Origin: Achromobacter sp. B7
GTDB lineage: Bacteria > Pseudomonadota > Gammaproteobacteria > Burkholderiales > Burkholderiaceae_B
DNA length: 64,000 nucleotides
NCBI RefSeq assembly: GCF_003600685.1
Contig: NZ_CP032084.1
Span: 2,294,001-2,358,000 of the forward strand
Direction of reading: 5' to 3'
This document shows positions 37,260 through 47,076 of the stretch, piece by piece (the first letter of the stretch is position 1; each line of letters begins with the position of its first letter). Position numbers and translations under genes: made by a program. The notes below the pieces were generated by a model. It was not told where the DNA came from. It made no database searches and saw nothing but the letters and a program-made list of their open reading frames with translations.

Positions 37260-38933
37260 ATGAACTTGTACAAAACAGCGCTGGGCGGGCTGAACGCCGC
37301 CCAGGCCGGCCTGGCAACCACCAGCCACAACATCAACAATGCCACCACGGTCGGCTACAACCGCCAGCGCGTCCTGACCTCGACCGCCGGCGCCCAAGCC
37401 ACCGCCAACGGTTACATCGGCCGCGGCGTGCAAGTGGACACGGTTGAGCGCAGCTACGACAGCTTCCTGTACAAGCAGCTGGTCGGCGCGCAAGGCAGCG
37501 GTGCGCAATTGCAGACGCAGTTTGCACAGGTGTCGCAGATCAACAATCTGTTCGCCGACCGCACCGTGGGCATCGCCCCGGGCCTGACCGATTTCTTCAC
37601 CAGCATGAACACGGTTGCCAGCAAGCCTGCCGACCCGGCGGCCCGCGCCGACCTGCTGGGCAAGGCCAACAGCCTGACCACGCAGATCCGCTCGGCCTAT
37701 TCCGAGATGCAGAACCAGCGTGAAGGGCTGAACACGCAGATCACCACGACGGTGGATCAGGTCAATAGCTACCTGAGCCGCATCGACGACCTGAACACGC
37801 AGATTTCGCTGGCGGCCGGCAAGGCCAACGGCAGCCCCCCCAACGACTTGCTCGACCAGCGCGACCAGGCGGTGTTGGAACTGAACCAGATCGTGGGCAT
37901 CACCACCTACGAGCAGGGCAACAAGATCAATATTTCGTTGACCAAGGGCGGCCAGTCGCTGCTGTCGGGCACGACGCTGTATCCGCTGCAAGCGGTGGCC
38001 TCGTCCAAGGACGCCAGCCGCACGGTCGTGGCCTACACGCTGCCGGCCGGTTCGGGCAAGACCGTCGCCGTTGAAATGAACGACAGCGACGTCACGGGCG
38101 GCAGCCTGGGCGGCCTGTTGCAGTTTCGCGCGACGTCGCTGGACACGATGCAGAACCAGCTGGGCCAGATGGCCGTTGGCCTGGCACTGTCGTTCAACGA
38201 GCAACACAAGCAGGGCCTGGACCAGAACGGCAACCCGGGCACCGACTTTTTCAGTATCGGCTCGCCCACGGGCGTGCCCAACACCGCGAACAAGAGCAAC
38301 GCGCAGCTGACCGGCCAGTTCACCACGTTGAACAACATCAACGCCAAGGACTACGAGATCTCGTTCGACGGCACCAACTACCAGGTGCTGCGCATGCCGG
38401 AAGGCGCGCGCGTGTACAACGGCCCCGCGACCGGCACGCCGCCGAACGCCACGCTGAACCTGGACGCCGAGATGGGCGTGACGCTGACGATCGACGCGCC
38501 GCCGCAAGCCGGCGACAAGTGGTCGCTGTCGCCCACCCGCGATGCCGCGCGTGACATCAACGTGCTGATCACCGACCCGGAAAAAGTGGCCGCGGCCGAC
38601 GCCGATGGCGGCGACGCCAACGGCAAGAACGCCCTGAAGCTGGCGCAACTGCAAAGCGCAAAGGTGTTGGGCCACGGCACGATGAGCACGACGGACATGT
38701 TCGCCCTGGTGGTGAACACGGTGGGTGTGCAGACCGCCCAGGTGAAGACGGCCGCCACGGCGCAGGCCAACCTGATCAAGCAGACGACGGCTGCCCAGCA
38801 GGCGGTGTCGGGCGTGAACCTGAACGAAGAATACGTCAGCCTGTCGATCTATCAAGAGCAGTACCAAGCCAGCGCCCGCATCATCGATGTGGCCAGCACC
38901 GTGTTCGACACGCTGTTGGGCCTGCGCGGCTAA
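37260..38933 (+). CDS. flgK: Hook-filament junction protein FlgK (HAP1)
   Basis: 557 residues. N-terminus MNLYKTALGGLNAAQAGLAT with NINNATTVGYNRQRV; C-terminus VNLNEEYVSLSIYQEQYQAS and VFDTLLGLRG. It sits behind its own sigma-28 promoter after a 73-base gap. Confidence 0.97.
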   Translation: MNLYKTALGGLNAAQAGLATTSHNINNATTVGYNRQRVLTSTAGAQATANGYIGRGVQVDTVERSYDSFLYKQLVGAQGSGAQLQTQFAQVSQINNLFADRTVGIAPGLTDFFTSMNTVASKPADPAARADLLGKANSLTTQIRSAYSEMQNQREGLNTQITTTVDQVNSYLSRIDDLNTQISLAAGKANGSPPNDLLDQRDQAVLELNQIVGITTYEQGNKINISLTKGGQSLLSGTTLYPLQAVASSKDASRTVVAYTLPAGSGKTVAVEMNDSDVTGGSLGGLLQFRATSLDTMQNQLGQMAVGLALSFNEQHKQGLDQNGNPGTDFFSIGSPTGVPNTANKSNAQLTGQFTTLNNINAKDYEISFDGTNYQVLRMPEGARVYNGPATGTPPNATLNLDAEMGVTLTIDAPPQAGDKWSLSPTRDAARDINVLITDPEKVAAADADGGDANGKNALKLAQLQSAKVLGHGTMSTTDMFALVVNTVGVQTAQVKTAATAQANLIKQTTAAQQAVSGVNLNEEYVSLSIYQEQYQASARIIDVASTVFDTLLGLRG

Positions 38934-38978
38934 GGCGATCTTTACTGTGATGACTAAAAAGCAATTCGGAGTTGGACC

Positions 38979-40238
38979 ATGCGCTTGAGCACCTCGATGA
39001 TGTACGCGAACGGCCTGAGCGGCATTATGGCTCAGGAATCCGACATGAACCGCCTGGTTGAACAGGTCGGCAGCGGTCGCAAGTTTCTGACGCCCGCGGA
39101 CGATCCCCTGTCGGCCTCGCTGTCCATCGGCGTGGCGCAGACCAAGAGCATGAACAGCACGTACGGCATGAACCGTGACACGGCCATGACGAACCTGGGG
39201 CAGGAAAGCAACGTCCTGGAGTCCATCACCACCGCGTTGCAGGACGTGCGCACCCGCGTCATCCAGGCCGGTAACGGCACGTTTGCCGACAGCGACCGCC
39301 AAGCCTTGTCGACCGCGCTGAAAAGCGCCCGCGACGCACTGCTGGGCCTGGCGAACAGTACGGACGGCAACGGCCAGTACGTGTTCTCCGGCTATCAGGG
39401 CGGCGTGGTGCCTTACTCGCAGGACACCACGGGCAAGATCGTCTACAGCGGCGCCACCGGCGAACGCACGGTGCAGGTAGACCAATCGCGCCAGTTGTCC
39501 ACCAGCGATCTGGGCAGCGATGTGTTCGGCCGCGCCAACCCCGGTTCGCAGGCTTACGTCAGCACCGCCGCCAACGGCAACACCGGCACGGCGCAGTTCA
39601 GCACGGTGTCGGTCACGCCGGGTTCGGCCAACATCGGCAAGAATTTCCAGGTCCAGTTCGAAGCGGACCCCACCACGGGCAGCATGGGCTACCGCGTCAC
39701 CACGACGGACCCGAATGCCAACCCGCCCGTGCCGCCCGTCGTCACGCCCGCGCCGCCCGCCGCCGCCACGCCCTATACCGATGGCGCGGCCATCGACTTC
39801 GGTGGCGTGTCGGTTGTGATCAAGGGCACGCCGGCCAACGGCGATGTCATCAATGTCGAGTCCGTGCAGTCGGCGGACCTGGATATGTTCAACACGCTGG
39901 ACAGCCTGATCAAGGTGCTGGATTCGCCGATCGCCGGTGATGAAGTTGCCCTGGCCAAGCTGAACAACGAACTGGCCACGGCCAACAAGAAGTTGTCGAA
40001 CAACTACGACAACGTCCTGACCGTGGCGGCTTCGGTCGGCGCCCGCATGAACGAGCTGGAAGCGCTGGACGCAACCGGCACGAAGAAGGGGCTGACGTAT
40101 TCCAAGACGTTGTCGGACCTGGAAGATCTGGATTACTACGCCGGCACCAGCCAGCTTGCCTTGCGCCAGGTGGCGCTGCAAGCCGCGTCCGGCGCGTTCC
40201 TGACCATCCAGGGATCCAGCCTTTTCAGCCGCAAATAA
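38979..40238 (+). CDS. flgL: Hook-filament junction protein FlgL (HAP3)
   Basis: 419 residues, flagellin-like. N-terminal MRLSTSMMYANGLSGIMAQE, the GSGRKFLTPADDPLSASLSI motif of FlgL, and a C-terminal helix ending LTIQGSSLFSRK. A Pro-rich surface loop (NPPVPPVVTPAPPAAATP) lies in the middle. It is followed by a strong GC hairpin. Confidence 0.97.
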   Translation: MRLSTSMMYANGLSGIMAQESDMNRLVEQVGSGRKFLTPADDPLSASLSIGVAQTKSMNSTYGMNRDTAMTNLGQESNVLESITTALQDVRTRVIQAGNGTFADSDRQALSTALKSARDALLGLANSTDGNGQYVFSGYQGGVVPYSQDTTGKIVYSGATGERTVQVDQSRQLSTSDLGSDVFGRANPGSQAYVSTAANGNTGTAQFSTVSVTPGSANIGKNFQVQFEADPTTGSMGYRVTTTDPNANPPVPPVVTPAPPAAATPYTDGAAIDFGGVSVVIKGTPANGDVINVESVQSADLDMFNTLDSLIKVLDSPIAGDEVALAKLNNELATANKKLSNNYDNVLTVAASVGARMNELEALDATGTKKGLTYSKTLSDLEDLDYYAGTSQLALRQVALQAASGAFLTIQGSSLFSRK

Positions 40239-40293
40239 GCGGCAGGTTTTCCAGGCGGGGCCAGGATAGGGCTTGGGCCTAGTGCGCCACTCT

Positions 40294-40325
40294 CGGACGC
40301 TTCCGGTCAAGGACCGGGGCGTCCG
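40294..40325 (+). terminator. Hairpin after flgL
   Basis: CGGACGC (40294-40300) pairs with GCGTCCG (40319-40325) and, inside it, CCGGTC (40303-40308) with GACCGG (40312-40317), loop AAG. About 13 pairs with small bulges. There is no T-run, so it may be a weak or Rho-assisted terminator, or a boundary that protects the flgKL mRNA end. Confidence 0.45.
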
Positions 40326-40381
40326 TGGTTGCGTTCAGGGTAGGTTGTGTCGTTTCACGCTGCTTAACGCTCGGGTATTTC

Positions 40382-42382
40382 ATGCTTGTCAATTTGAAAG
40401 TCCGCACCTGTATCGTCCTGGTGCTGTTGCTCTTCACGGCCGCCATGTTCGCGTCGAACGGCGTGGCGTGGATGGGGCTCAATTCCAGCAACGCCAAGCT
40501 GGAACAGGTCAATGACGCCTATTCCAATCAGGCGACCCAGCTCAATCGCGCCTACGCCGCGTTCCTGCGGGGCCGCTTGCTGCTGGCCAATTCGCTGATG
40601 GACATGCAGCAGGGCAAGACCGAGCAGGCCACCTCGCAGGCCAAGCGCGCAGACGCGCTGATGCAGGAAGGCAACCAACAGCTGGACGCCTTCCGCAAAA
40701 ACCCCCGCATGCCGGGCTCGGACGCCGTGGTTCAAAAGCTGGAAGCCGGCTACAAGCAGTTCGAAGACGTCTACAAGCGTCAGGCCGCCGCACTGGCGAA
40801 CCTGGCCATTCAAGATTATCTGGACCTGAACGATGCCGGCGGCGCCGCCAACACGGCGTTCCGCGAAGGCGTGTATGGCGTCTTGCAGTTTGTCGATGCG
40901 CGCACCGACGAATTGGTGGTGCAGGCCGAGGTCGACCACCGCATCTCGCGCACGGTCACCATTGCGCTGCTGGCCATTTCGCTGCTGTTGGCGCTGGGTT
41001 GCTGGCTGTTCATCAACCGCACCGTGCTGCGTCCGCTGCATCAGGCGGGCGAGCACTTCGACAAGATTTCCGGTGGCGACTTCACGGGCCGTATCGACGT
41101 GCGCAGCACCAATGAAATCGGCCAGCTGTTTGCCGCCATCAAGCGCATGCAGGAAAGCCTGACGCGCACGGTGGCCACGGTGCGCCGTGGCGTGGACGAG
41201 ATCAACGTGGGCGCGCGGGAAATTTCCGCCGGCAACACCGACCTGTCCAGCCGTACGGAACAACAAGCCGCCTCGCTGGAAGAAACCGCTGCGTCGATGG
41301 AGCAACTGGCGTCCACCGTCAAGCAGAACGCCGACAACGCTCGCCAGGCCAATCAGCTGGCTGCCAGCGCGTCCGACGTGGCCGAGCGCGGTGGTTCGGC
41401 GGTGTCGGAAGTGGTCAGCACGATGCAGGGCATTTCCGCCAGCTCGCGCAAGATCTCGGAAATCGTTTCCGTCATTGATGGCATCGCGTTCCAGACCAAC
41501 ATCCTGGCGCTGAACGCCGCCGTGGAAGCGGCGCGCGCGGGTGAGCAGGGCAAGGGCTTTGCGGTGGTGGCGGGCGAGGTGCGCTCGCTGGCGCAGCGCA
41601 GCGCGCAGGCCGCCAAGGAAATCAAGGGCTTGATCGAAGACTCCGTCAACAAGGTTGGCGCGGGTTCGCAGCAGGTCGAACGCGCAGGCGCGACGATGCA
41701 GGAAATCGTGGCCTCGGTGAAGCGCGTGACGGACATCATGGGCGAGATCTCGGCAGCGTCGGAAGAACAATCCAGCGGCATCGACCAGGTCAACCGCGCC
41801 GTCTCGCAGATGGACGAAGTCACGCAGCAGAACGCGGCGCTGGTGGAAGAAGCGGCCGCTGCGGCGGGCTCGCTGCAAGAGCAGGCCCAACGCCTGGCGG
41901 AAGCCGTGGCGGTGTTCAAGATCAATGCGGGCGAAGTCATCGAAGTGCCGGCGCGTCAACTTGCCGCGCAGCAAAGCGCGCCGCGCGTGTCGTCGCCGCA
42001 ATCGCCGCCGCAAGCTTCCACCCACGCCTCGGCCCACGCCCGCGCATCGACCCCGTCATCGTCCGCCCCTCGCGCCTCTGCCGCGCGCCTGGCCAAGCCG
42101 ATGCCGGCCGCTACCGAACCGGCAACGCAAGAGTCGGACGACGAATACGAAGCGCCGACGCAGCCCGCACCCGCCCCGGCGGCCGCGCCTGCGCCCGCGC
42201 CGCGCAAGACCCAGGTGGCGCGCCCCAAGCCGGCGGCTACCGCCGCCACGGTGGTGCGCCCGTTGCGCCGCCCGGCGACGCGCGCTGATGGCGCCGGCGC
42301 GGGCGGAGCGGCAACGTCTCCCTCCGCGCCCGCCGCCAGCCGCCGTCCGCCGCCCGCGGATGATGATTGGGAGTCCTTCTGA
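40382..42382 (+). CDS. Transmembrane MCP with CheR-docking tail (MCP B)
   Basis: 666-residue chemoreceptor from the ATG at 40382 ([20 protein letters not shown]); 19 codons of open frame upstream are not family-like. Membrane helices at about 10-30 and 192-213 enclose a periplasmic helical ligand domain. Then HAMP and the signalling hairpin with [20 protein letters not shown]. After the hairpin comes an Ala/Pro/Lys tail of about 140 residues ending DDDWESF. This matches the NWETF-type pentapeptide that tethers CheR and CheB. So B is a high-abundance-type receptor that may help methylate those without a tail (inference). Confidence 0.94.
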   Translation: MLVNLKVRTCIVLVLLLFTAAMFASNGVAWMGLNSSNAKLEQVNDAYSNQATQLNRAYAAFLRGRLLLANSLMDMQQGKTEQATSQAKRADALMQEGNQQLDAFRKNPRMPGSDAVVQKLEAGYKQFEDVYKRQAAALANLAIQDYLDLNDAGGAANTAFREGVYGVLQFVDARTDELVVQAEVDHRISRTVTIALLAISLLLALGCWLFINRTVLRPLHQAGEHFDKISGGDFTGRIDVRSTNEIGQLFAAIKRMQESLTRTVATVRRGVDEINVGAREISAGNTDLSSRTEQQAASLEETAASMEQLASTVKQNADNARQANQLAASASDVAERGGSAVSEVVSTMQGISASSRKISEIVSVIDGIAFQTNILALNAAVEAARAGEQGKGFAVVAGEVRSLAQRSAQAAKEIKGLIEDSVNKVGAGSQQVERAGATMQEIVASVKRVTDIMGEISAASEEQSSGIDQVNRAVSQMDEVTQQNAALVEEAAAAAGSLQEQAQRLAEAVAVFKINAGEVIEVPARQLAAQQSAPRVSSPQSPPQASTHASAHARASTPSSSAPRASAARLAKPMPAATEPATQESDDEYEAPTQPAPAPAAAPAPAPRKTQVARPKPAATAATVVRPLRRPATRADGAGAGGAATSPSAPAASRRPPPADDDWESF

Positions 42383-42444
42383 CGCAACCCACGTCAGTGC
42401 ATTGAACAGGCAGTCGATTACGAACAGTACCCCCCCTTTACGGA

Positions 42445-42468
42445 CCGGCGGCCACAGCGTGCCGCCGG
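42445..42468 (+). terminator. GC hairpin between MCP B and MCP C
   Basis: CCGGCGGC (42445-42452) and GCCGCCGG (42461-42468), perfect 8 bp, loop of 8, in the 110-base gap and 25 bases before the MCP C ATG. No T-run. It could end MCP B mRNA weakly or fold the MCP C leader. Confidence 0.35.
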
Positions 42469-42492
42469 GACGACTACCGGAACTCTTGGAAC

Positions 42493-44358
42493 ATGTTTAG
42501 CAATCTGAAGGTGCGCACGGGCTTGATGCTCGCTCAGTTGGCAGTTGCCCTGGCCGCACTGGTTGCAATTGGTTTGGGCTGGAACAGCATGCAGGCCAGT
42601 GCTGTCACGATCAACGCGCTGGATTCGCTGAGCGTGCAGCAAAGCAATCTGATCAAGGACGCGTACACGCAGATGTTGCGCGCCACGATCCGTGCGGATA
42701 TCGCCGCTGCGCAACGTGCGGCGGGCGACGCGAACGGCGCCGCCGACAACTCGCGCACCGTGCAGCAACTGATCGGCGATGCGAACAAGAAGATGGAAGC
42801 GTTCAAGGCCGTGCCCAAGCTCACGACCATGGGCAAGACGGCGGAAGGCGAGCTGATTGCGACGTTCAACGCCTTCTCGGGGGCCTTGCAGGCCATGATG
42901 GGCGCGCTGGACAAGGGCGACGCCGCGACGTACCTGACGCTGAAGAACACCAAGGCGGGCGCCGCCAGCGGTGCTTTTTTCAAGCAGCTGAGCGATTTCG
43001 CCGGCAACATCAATACCTTCAGCGAACAAGAAGTGCAGGCCGCGCGCTCGCAGGCGTCCACGATGACGTTTGTGTACCTGGGCCTGGCCGCGTTGATCCT
43101 GGCCGTGTCGCTGGGCGCCTTCCTGTTCATGAACCGCGTCATCCTGCGCCCCTTGCGCGCCGTCAGCGAGAGCTTTGACAAGATCGCGGGCGGCGACCTG
43201 ACCGTGCGCGTGGAAGCCACCTCGTCCAATGAAATTGGCCATTTGATGGCGGCGGTCAAGCGCATGCAGGAAAGCCTGACGCGCACCGTGTCGGCCGTGC
43301 GCCGTGGTGTAGACGAAATCAACGTGGGCTCGCGTGAAATCTCCGCTGGCAACACGGACCTGTCCAGCCGCACCGAGCAGCAAGCCGCTTCCTTGCAGGA
43401 AACCGCCGCGTCGATGGAGCAGCTGGCATCTACCGTCAAGCAGAACGCCGACAACGCGCGCCAGGCCAACCAGTTGGCGGCCAGCGCGTCGGACGTGGCG
43501 GAGCGGGGCGGTTCGGCGGTGTCGGAAGTGGTCAACACCATGCACGACATCTCAGCCAGCTCGCGCAAGATCTCGGAAATCGTGTCCGTCATTGACGGCA
43601 TCGCCTTCCAGACCAACATCCTGGCGCTGAACGCCGCCGTGGAAGCGGCGCGTGCGGGGGAGCAGGGCAAGGGCTTTGCGGTGGTGGCGGGCGAGGTGCG
43701 CTCGCTGGCGCAGCGCAGCGCGCAGGCCGCCAAGGAAATCAAGGGCTTGATCGAAGACTCCGTCAACAAGGTTGGCGCGGGTTCGCAGCAGGTCGAACGC
43801 GCAGGCGCGACCATGCAGGAAATCGTCGCGTCGGTGAAACGCGTGACGGACATCATGGGTGAGATCTCGGCGGCCTCGGACGAGCAGTCCAGCGGCATCG
43901 ACCAGGTCAACCGCGCCGTGTCGCAGATGGACGAAGTGACGCAGCAGAACGCGGCGCTGGTGGAAGAAGCCGCCGCGGCGGCCGGTTCGCTGCAAGAGCA
44001 GGCCGAACGCCTGGTCCAGGCCGTGGCCGTGTTCAAGATCAATGCGGGTGAAGTCATCGAAGTGCCGGCTCGCCAGCTGGCGCAGCAGCAACCGCAGCGT
44101 CGCGCGCCGCGCGTGGCCGCACCGGCTGCCGCGCCCGAGGCGCCCGCCGAAGCGCCGGCACCCACGCGCGCCGCGCCGGCCGTGCGCCTGACGCATGCCA
44201 CGCGAGCCAAGCCGGCCGCCGCCGCTGAAGGCGCCACCGCGACACGTCCGGTGCGTCGTCCGGCACCGCGCGCCGCCGCCCCGGCAGGTGAGGCCAAACC
44301 GGCCCCCGCGCCGAGCCGCCGTACCGCGCCGTCCGACGACGACTGGGAATCTTTTTGA
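42493..44358 (+). CDS. Transmembrane MCP with CheR-docking tail (MCP C)
   Basis: 621-residue chemoreceptor. N-terminus MFSNLKVRTGLMLAQLAVAL, so its first residues and helix resemble MCP B; second membrane helix at about 193-213. The periplasmic domain differs from B, which implies a different ligand. HAMP, signalling hairpin, Ala/Pro/Arg tail and the same DDDWESF end as MCP B. DNA of the hairpin is almost the same as in A, B and D. Likely arisen by duplication of B followed by sensor divergence (inference). Confidence 0.94.
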   Translation: MFSNLKVRTGLMLAQLAVALAALVAIGLGWNSMQASAVTINALDSLSVQQSNLIKDAYTQMLRATIRADIAAAQRAAGDANGAADNSRTVQQLIGDANKKMEAFKAVPKLTTMGKTAEGELIATFNAFSGALQAMMGALDKGDAATYLTLKNTKAGAASGAFFKQLSDFAGNINTFSEQEVQAARSQASTMTFVYLGLAALILAVSLGAFLFMNRVILRPLRAVSESFDKIAGGDLTVRVEATSSNEIGHLMAAVKRMQESLTRTVSAVRRGVDEINVGSREISAGNTDLSSRTEQQAASLQETAASMEQLASTVKQNADNARQANQLAASASDVAERGGSAVSEVVNTMHDISASSRKISEIVSVIDGIAFQTNILALNAAVEAARAGEQGKGFAVVAGEVRSLAQRSAQAAKEIKGLIEDSVNKVGAGSQQVERAGATMQEIVASVKRVTDIMGEISAASDEQSSGIDQVNRAVSQMDEVTQQNAALVEEAAAAAGSLQEQAERLVQAVAVFKINAGEVIEVPARQLAQQQPQRRAPRVAAPAAAPEAPAEAPAPTRAAPAVRLTHATRAKPAAAAEGATATRPVRRPAPRAAAPAGEAKPAPAPSRRTAPSDDDWESF

Positions 44359-44387
44359 TGCCGGCGCAGCCGGCGAACAGGTAAGGT

Positions 44388-44855
44388 ATGCGAGGCTATA
44401 GACATCTTCTGGCGGCCGCCGCCATCGCGTTGTTGCTGGGCGGCTGCGCGGCCACGGGTCATAACTTTGATCCGGGCAAGCTGGGCACCCTGACCCCGGG
44501 CCAGACGACGCTGGAAGAAGCCTCGCGCGCGCTCACCGCGCCGCCTGACAAGCTATACAGACAGACCGACGGCACGCAGCTTGCCCTCTGGTCCTTCAAG
44601 ATCACGTTTGTCGCCGATGGGCTGTACAGCCGCAAGGAAGCGCTGTTGCAGTTCGGCCCGGATGGCCGCTTGATGCGGCTGGTCGACAGCACCAATATTC
44701 TGCTGGAACCTTGGGAACGCCAGAAGTTGCTGGGCCCCGCGCCCATGCCCGACGTGCGTCAGGACTGGGCGCAGCCCGTGGCCGAACCCGAGGTCCAAAC
44801 CATCTACATACCTGGTCCGGGCGAACCGGCCGTGTTGGCGCCGAAAGGCAAGTAG
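44388..44855 (+). CDS. Small OmlA/BamE-like lipoprotein of unknown role
   Basis: 155 residues with a lipoprotein signal (RHLLAAAAIALLLGGCAATG, Cys in LGGC). The mature part starts FDPGKLGTLTPGQTTLEEA and WSFKITFVADGLYSRKEALL, which resembles the SmpA/OmlA (BamE-like) fold. I cannot name it further. The gene sits between two MCP genes, 29 bases after MCP C, and is probably cotranscribed, but no chemotaxis role is known for such lipoproteins. Confidence 0.75.
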   Translation: MRGYRHLLAAAAIALLLGGCAATGHNFDPGKLGTLTPGQTTLEEASRALTAPPDKLYRQTDGTQLALWSFKITFVADGLYSRKEALLQFGPDGRLMRLVDSTNILLEPWERQKLLGPAPMPDVRQDWAQPVAEPEVQTIYIPGPGEPAVLAPKGK

Positions 44856-44876
44856 CGCTGGAAATCCGGTAGAGAG

Positions 44877-44898
44877 CATTGCGGCTCACGCCGCAATG
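44877..44898 (+). terminator. Hairpin after the small lipoprotein gene
   Basis: Perfect 9-bp stem CATTGCGGC (44877-44885) and GCCGCAATG (44890-44898), loop TCAC. No T-run after it. Possible weak terminator ahead of MCP D. Confidence 0.4.
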
Positions 44899-44993
44899 TA
44901 CGTCGCCTTGAATGTACCCGCCGTGTAACAGGGCGTGTCCACAAGGTGGTTTTTCATTTGGTCAGAGCAGTTCCTGAGGGATGGGGAAATAAT

Positions 44994-46724
44994 ATGGAAG
45001 CGAGTCTCGAATCCGGCGCAAAGGCCGGCAAAGGCGGCAAGAAAAAGGCCGCGCGCGCACCCAAGGTGAAACGCAAGCTACGGCTGCGCGACGCCCGCGT
45101 CGGCACGATGCTGCTGTGGGTCATGGCGTTCTTCGCGATCTTGATCGCGGCCGTCGGCGGTCTGGCGGCATTCTTCTTGCAGCACAATTACGAGTCCATT
45201 CGCGAAGTCAACGCGCTGACCGAACGTGCCAAGCAGGTCGAGGTCATTAACAGCGACATGCTGCGCGCCCGCGTCAGCCTGATGGTGGCCGCGCGCCACT
45301 TGCAGGAATCGGGCTGGGGCAGCGGCGAGAACTCGGCACGCGATGCAGCCGCCGCGCTCAAGGGCGCCACGGACCTGCTGACGGGCGTGCGCAGCCGCTT
45401 CTCGGACTTCCAGAAAAACATGCTTCAGGACGACACCGGCCGCCAGCTGTCGATGAACCTGGTGCGCCGCTATCGCTCGTACATTGACGACGGCGTCGAC
45501 ACGATGGTCGAAGCCCTGCGCAGCGAAGACTATTCGACGTTCTACATGGTGAACAACGAATACGGCACGCCGCGCAGCGCCGCCTTCATCGAGGCGATCA
45601 GCGACTTCAGCAAGTACATCGGCGACCAGCAGCAAGCGACGATCGACCAGGCCGAAGCCAACTTCAACCGCGCCATGGTTGCCGTGGGCGTCGCCGTTGG
45701 CCTGGCCCTGCTGTTGATGGTGTTCTGCCGCATCCTGTTCGGCCGCCTGGTGGTGCGCCCCTTGGTGGAAGCCGGCCAGCACTTCGACAAGATCGCCGCC
45801 GGCGACCTGACCAGCCGCGTGGAAGTCAAATCGCATAATGAAATCGGCCAGCTGATGGCTGCCGTCAAGCGCATGCAGGAAAGCCTGTCGCGTACGGTGG
45901 CGACGGTGCGCCGTGGCGTGGACGAGATCACCGTGGGTTCGCGCGAGATCGCGGCCGGCAACACGGACTTGTCCAGCCGCACGGAAGAGCAGGCGGCATC
46001 GCTGGAAGAAACCGCCGCCTCGATGGAAGAACTGGCATCTACCGTGAAGCAGAACGCCGACAACGCGCGCCAGGCCAATCAATTGGCCGCCAGCGCGTCG
46101 GACGTGGCCGAGCGCGGTGGTTCGGCGGTGTCGGAAGTGGTCAGCACGATGCAGGGCATTTCCGCCAGCTCGCGCAAGATTTCCGAAATCGTGTCCGTCA
46201 TCGATGGCATTGCATTCCAGACCAACATCCTGGCGCTGAACGCCGCCGTGGAAGCGGCGCGTGCCGGCGAGCAAGGCAAGGGCTTTGCGGTGGTGGCGGG
46301 CGAAGTGCGCTCGTTGGCCCAGCGCAGCGCGCAGGCCGCCAAAGAAATCAAGGGCTTGATCGAAGACTCGGTGCACAAGGTTGGCGCGGGTTCGCAGCAG
46401 GTGGAACGCGCCGGTGCAACGATGCAGGAAATCGTGGCCTCGGTGAAGCGCGTGACGGACATCATGGGCGAGATCTCGGCCGCATCGGAAGAGCAGTCCA
46501 GCGGCATCGACCAGGTTAACCGCGCCGTCTCGCAGATGGATGAAGTGACGCAGCAGAACGCGGCGCTGGTGGAAGAAGCGGCGGCTGCCGCCGGTTCGCT
46601 GCAAGATCAGGCGCATCGCCTGGCCGAAGCCGTGGCCGTGTTCAAGATCAACGCGGGCGAAGTCATTGAAGTGCCCGCGCATCAACTCAGCGGCTACGCG
46701 TCGCCGACGTTGACGCAGGGCTGA
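44994..46724 (+). CDS. Transmembrane MCP with basic cytoplasmic N-terminus (MCP D)
   Basis: 576-residue chemoreceptor from the ATG at 44994 ([20 protein letters not shown]). An upstream in-frame GTG is less likely: GGGGA lies 7 bases before 44994. Unlike A-C, it starts with about 35 Lys/Arg-rich cytoplasmic residues before membrane helix 1 (about 38-62). Helix 2 is at about 228-252. HAMP and signalling hairpin are nearly the same as in the other MCPs. It ends SPTLTQG with no CheR-docking motif. Ligand unknown. Confidence 0.93.
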   Translation: MEASLESGAKAGKGGKKKAARAPKVKRKLRLRDARVGTMLLWVMAFFAILIAAVGGLAAFFLQHNYESIREVNALTERAKQVEVINSDMLRARVSLMVAARHLQESGWGSGENSARDAAAALKGATDLLTGVRSRFSDFQKNMLQDDTGRQLSMNLVRRYRSYIDDGVDTMVEALRSEDYSTFYMVNNEYGTPRSAAFIEAISDFSKYIGDQQQATIDQAEANFNRAMVAVGVAVGLALLLMVFCRILFGRLVVRPLVEAGQHFDKIAAGDLTSRVEVKSHNEIGQLMAAVKRMQESLSRTVATVRRGVDEITVGSREIAAGNTDLSSRTEEQAASLEETAASMEELASTVKQNADNARQANQLAASASDVAERGGSAVSEVVSTMQGISASSRKISEIVSVIDGIAFQTNILALNAAVEAARAGEQGKGFAVVAGEVRSLAQRSAQAAKEIKGLIEDSVHKVGAGSQQVERAGATMQEIVASVKRVTDIMGEISAASEEQSSGIDQVNRAVSQMDEVTQQNAALVEEAAAAAGSLQDQAHRLAEAVAVFKINAGEVIEVPAHQLSGYASPTLTQG

Positions 46725-46796
46725 TCGCCACCGACTTCCCGCCGGGGCACGCCTCGGCGGGAACGTCATGCTGGATGGCGTCACGATGCAATGTCG

Positions 46797-46860
46797 TGAC
46801 GTTGCAATGCTGTGACGTCGCCATGCTGCGACGTCGCCATGCTCCGACGTGCCCGCGCCC
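46797..46860. repeat. 16-bp GACGT tandem repeat upstream of aer
   Basis: Units at 46797-46812, 46813-46828, 46829-46844 and a degenerate 46845-46860, consensus YGACGTCGCCATGCTG. They sit directly upstream of the sigma-28 promoter of aer and contain repeated GACGTC palindromes. Confidence 0.7.
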
Positions 46861-46882
46861 AAGCGGCGAATTAATACGCACG

Positions 46883-46909
46883 TTAAGTTTTCGAAAATAA
46901 GTCCGTTAA
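46883..46909 (+). promoter_or_regulatory. Sigma-28 (FliA) promoter of aer
   Basis: TTAAGTTT (46883-46890), 11 bp, TCCGTTAA (46902-46909): 7 of 8 and 6 of 8 bases match TAAAGTTT and GCCGATAA. Predicted start near 46916. Confidence 0.8.
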
Positions 46910-47076
46910 TAACAATAACGCCTGGGGAAGGGCGGTGAACAGTGTTTGACGATAGGGCGGCGCTCGCGGCGCGTCCATCAGACAAACCGGGCGGGGACAG
47001 GTTTATCCGGGGCGTTACGGCCGGTTTGCTCGCTGCTAATCATTCGCTGCTCTATAGATGTCACTGGAGACTAGCT

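Larger units (their letters stand above)
46725..47076. other. Intergenic region between MCP D and aer
   Basis: 352 bases. From left to right: a small GC hairpin (46739-46760) after MCP D, a 16-bp tandem repeat (46797-46860), a clear sigma-28 promoter (46883-46909), and a leader of about 160 bases before the aer GTG. An in-frame GTG at 46942 with GGAAGGGCGG upstream is possible but gives an N-terminus unlike Aer. Confidence 0.6.

Noticed and set aside
37119..40310. 1063-codon open frame antisense to flgK and flgL
   Set aside because: Runs across two certain genes and their gap; no ribosome site or recognisable domain.
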